Shown: positions 6,845 through 7,538 of the stretch, in pieces
How the letters are laid out: each line of letters begins with the position of its first letter
How positions within the stretch are numbered: the first letter of the stretch is position 1
Assembly: GCA_025356795.1 (NCBI GenBank)
Contig: JANXRR010000138.1
Span: 1 to 7,538 of the forward strand
From: Bacteroidia bacterium
Lineage (GTDB): Bacteria; Bacteroidota; Bacteroidia; Cytophagales; Cyclobacteriaceae
Reading direction: 5' to 3'
Length of the DNA: 7,538 nt
Translations under genes and position numbers: made by a program
Notes under the pieces: generated by a model
Seen by the model: only the letters and a program-made list of their open reading frames with translations
What the model was told of the DNA's origin: nothing
Database searches by the model: none

Positions 6845-7393
6845 ATGCAGAAAAAATTAATCCTCGATTCGCACCTGCTCGATATCACGCTCAACCGCCT
6901 GTGTCATCAAGTGGTTGAAAATCATAATCTGTTTGCCCACAGTGTTATTCTTGGTATGCAACCTCGGGGCATTTTTTTGGCAGAGATTATCCACGATAAA
7001 TTAGAAAAAATAACGCTAAAAAAAATCCCCTTCGGCTATTTAGATACCACCTTCCATCGCGATGATTTTAGAAGAAGGGAAATACCAGCAAAACCCAGCG
7101 AAACAAAAATTGATTTTATTATAGAAGGAAAAAATGTATTGCTAATTGACGATGTGCTTTACACTGGGCGCACAGTGAGGGCCGCCCTCGATGCTATGAT
7201 TTCGTTTGGCAGGCCTTCTAAAGTTGAGTTACTTGTTTTAGTGGATAGAAAATATACTCGCGACCTGCCCATTGCTGCTGATTACGTAGGGAAATACGTT
7301 CATACATTGGCATCACAGCGTGTGTTGGTAGAACTAGAAGCACAAGGATATAAACAAAATAAAATCTGGTTAATCAATAACGATAAGCAATAA
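6845..7393 (+). CDS. pyrR: PyrR: bifunctional pyrimidine operon regulator / uracil phosphoribosyltransferase
   Basis: PyrR senses UMP/UTP and in Gram-positive bacteria binds pyr mRNA leaders to cause attenuation; it also has uracil phosphoribosyltransferase activity. The 182-residue length equals the family norm. Visible motifs are ILDSHLLDITLNRLCHQ near the N-terminus, PRGIFLAE, LDTTFHRDDFRRRE, the PRPP-binding VLLIDDVLYTGRTVRAAL (98-115), and FGRPSKVELLVLVDRK followed by LPIAADYVGK. ATG 6845 gives the family N-terminus. The frame is open upstream to 6695, but that part lies inside the preceding gene and is not PyrR-like. Compared with B. subtilis PyrR as I recall it, contacts H22, R141 and K152 are kept (H21, R139, K150), whereas T18 is Asn17 and R146 is Ala144. 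With no leader ahead of the gene, the enzymatic role may matter more than RNA binding here. pyrB follows after 4 bases. Confidence 0.92.
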   Translation: MQKKLILDSHLLDITLNRLCHQVVENHNLFAHSVILGMQPRGIFLAEIIHDKLEKITLKKIPFGYLDTTFHRDDFRRREIPAKPSETKIDFIIEGKNVLLIDDVLYTGRTVRAALDAMISFGRPSKVELLVLVDRKYTRDLPIAADYVGKYVHTLASQRVLVELEAQGYKQNKIWLINNDKQ

Positions 7394-7397
7394 TCCT

Positions 7398-7538
7398 ATG
7401 TCCAAACTAAGTCAGCGTCATTTGCTTGGTATTAAAAATATAACCCGCGAAGACATTGAACTTATTTTTGAAACTGCCGATAATTTTAAGCAGGTCATAA
7501 ACAGGCCGATCAAGAAGGTCCCCTCCTTACGGGATGTC
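7398..7538 (+). CDS. pyrB: Aspartate carbamoyltransferase catalytic chain, N-terminal part (runs off the window)
   Basis: The first 47 codons are present and stay open to the window edge. The translation begins MSKLSQRHLLGIKNITRED and continues with IELIFETADNFKQVINRP and KKVPSLRDV. This is the characteristic N-terminus of PyrB, which joins carbamoyl phosphate to aspartate in the second step of pyrimidine synthesis. The carbamoyl-phosphate binding STRT motif would come shortly beyond the edge, so it cannot be checked. Only 4 bases separate it from the pyrR stop, so the two form an operon with no space for an attenuator or terminator between them. Confidence 0.9.
   Translation, partial: MSKLSQRHLLGIKNITREDIELIFETADNFKQVINRPIKKVPSLRDV

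Overview
The window looks like chromosome from a member of the Bacteroidota, most likely a Cytophagales-like lineage. The signs are low GC, genes without Shine-Dalgarno sequences, -7 promoter boxes of the Bacteroidota form TAnnTTTG just upstream of start codons, the long Bacteroidota-type amidophosphoribosyltransferase, and a pyrR-pyrB pair of the same type. The assignment rests on recalled family features, not on a database search.

Layout. Positions 1-157 may hold the end of an unrecognised gene on the + strand. Positions 158-388 are non-coding and carry three GTTAGYAA direct repeats and a good promoter. A 627-residue PurF-type amidophosphoribosyltransferase follows (389-2272, +). A GT9/heptosyltransferase-like glycosyltransferase converges on it (2269-3240, -), and their stop codons overlap by 4 bases. 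A 92-base divergent region containing a 17-base inverted repeat separates the glycosyltransferase from a three-gene + strand unit: an EVE-domain protein (3333-3734) and two large secreted paralogues of unknown function (3740-5296 and 5262-6809), joined by a 5-base gap and a 35-base overlap. A new promoter box at 6828-6835 then starts pyrR (6845-7393), followed after 4 bases by pyrB, which runs off the right edge.

How the genes relate. The two ends concern nucleotide synthesis: PurF makes phosphoribosylamine for purines, while PyrR and PyrB belong to pyrimidine synthesis and its control. The middle concerns the cell envelope: a sugar transferase for surface glycan, and two exported proteins of unknown role. 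The EVE protein is a small cytoplasmic reader domain whose placement with the exported pair is unexplained.

I see no mobile element, CRISPR array, tRNA, rRNA or recognisable riboswitch. Most of the window is ordinary. The points most worth a second look are the tandem secreted paralogue family, the PyrR that has changes at reported RNA-contact positions and no room for a leader attenuator, and the repeat cluster in front of purF.
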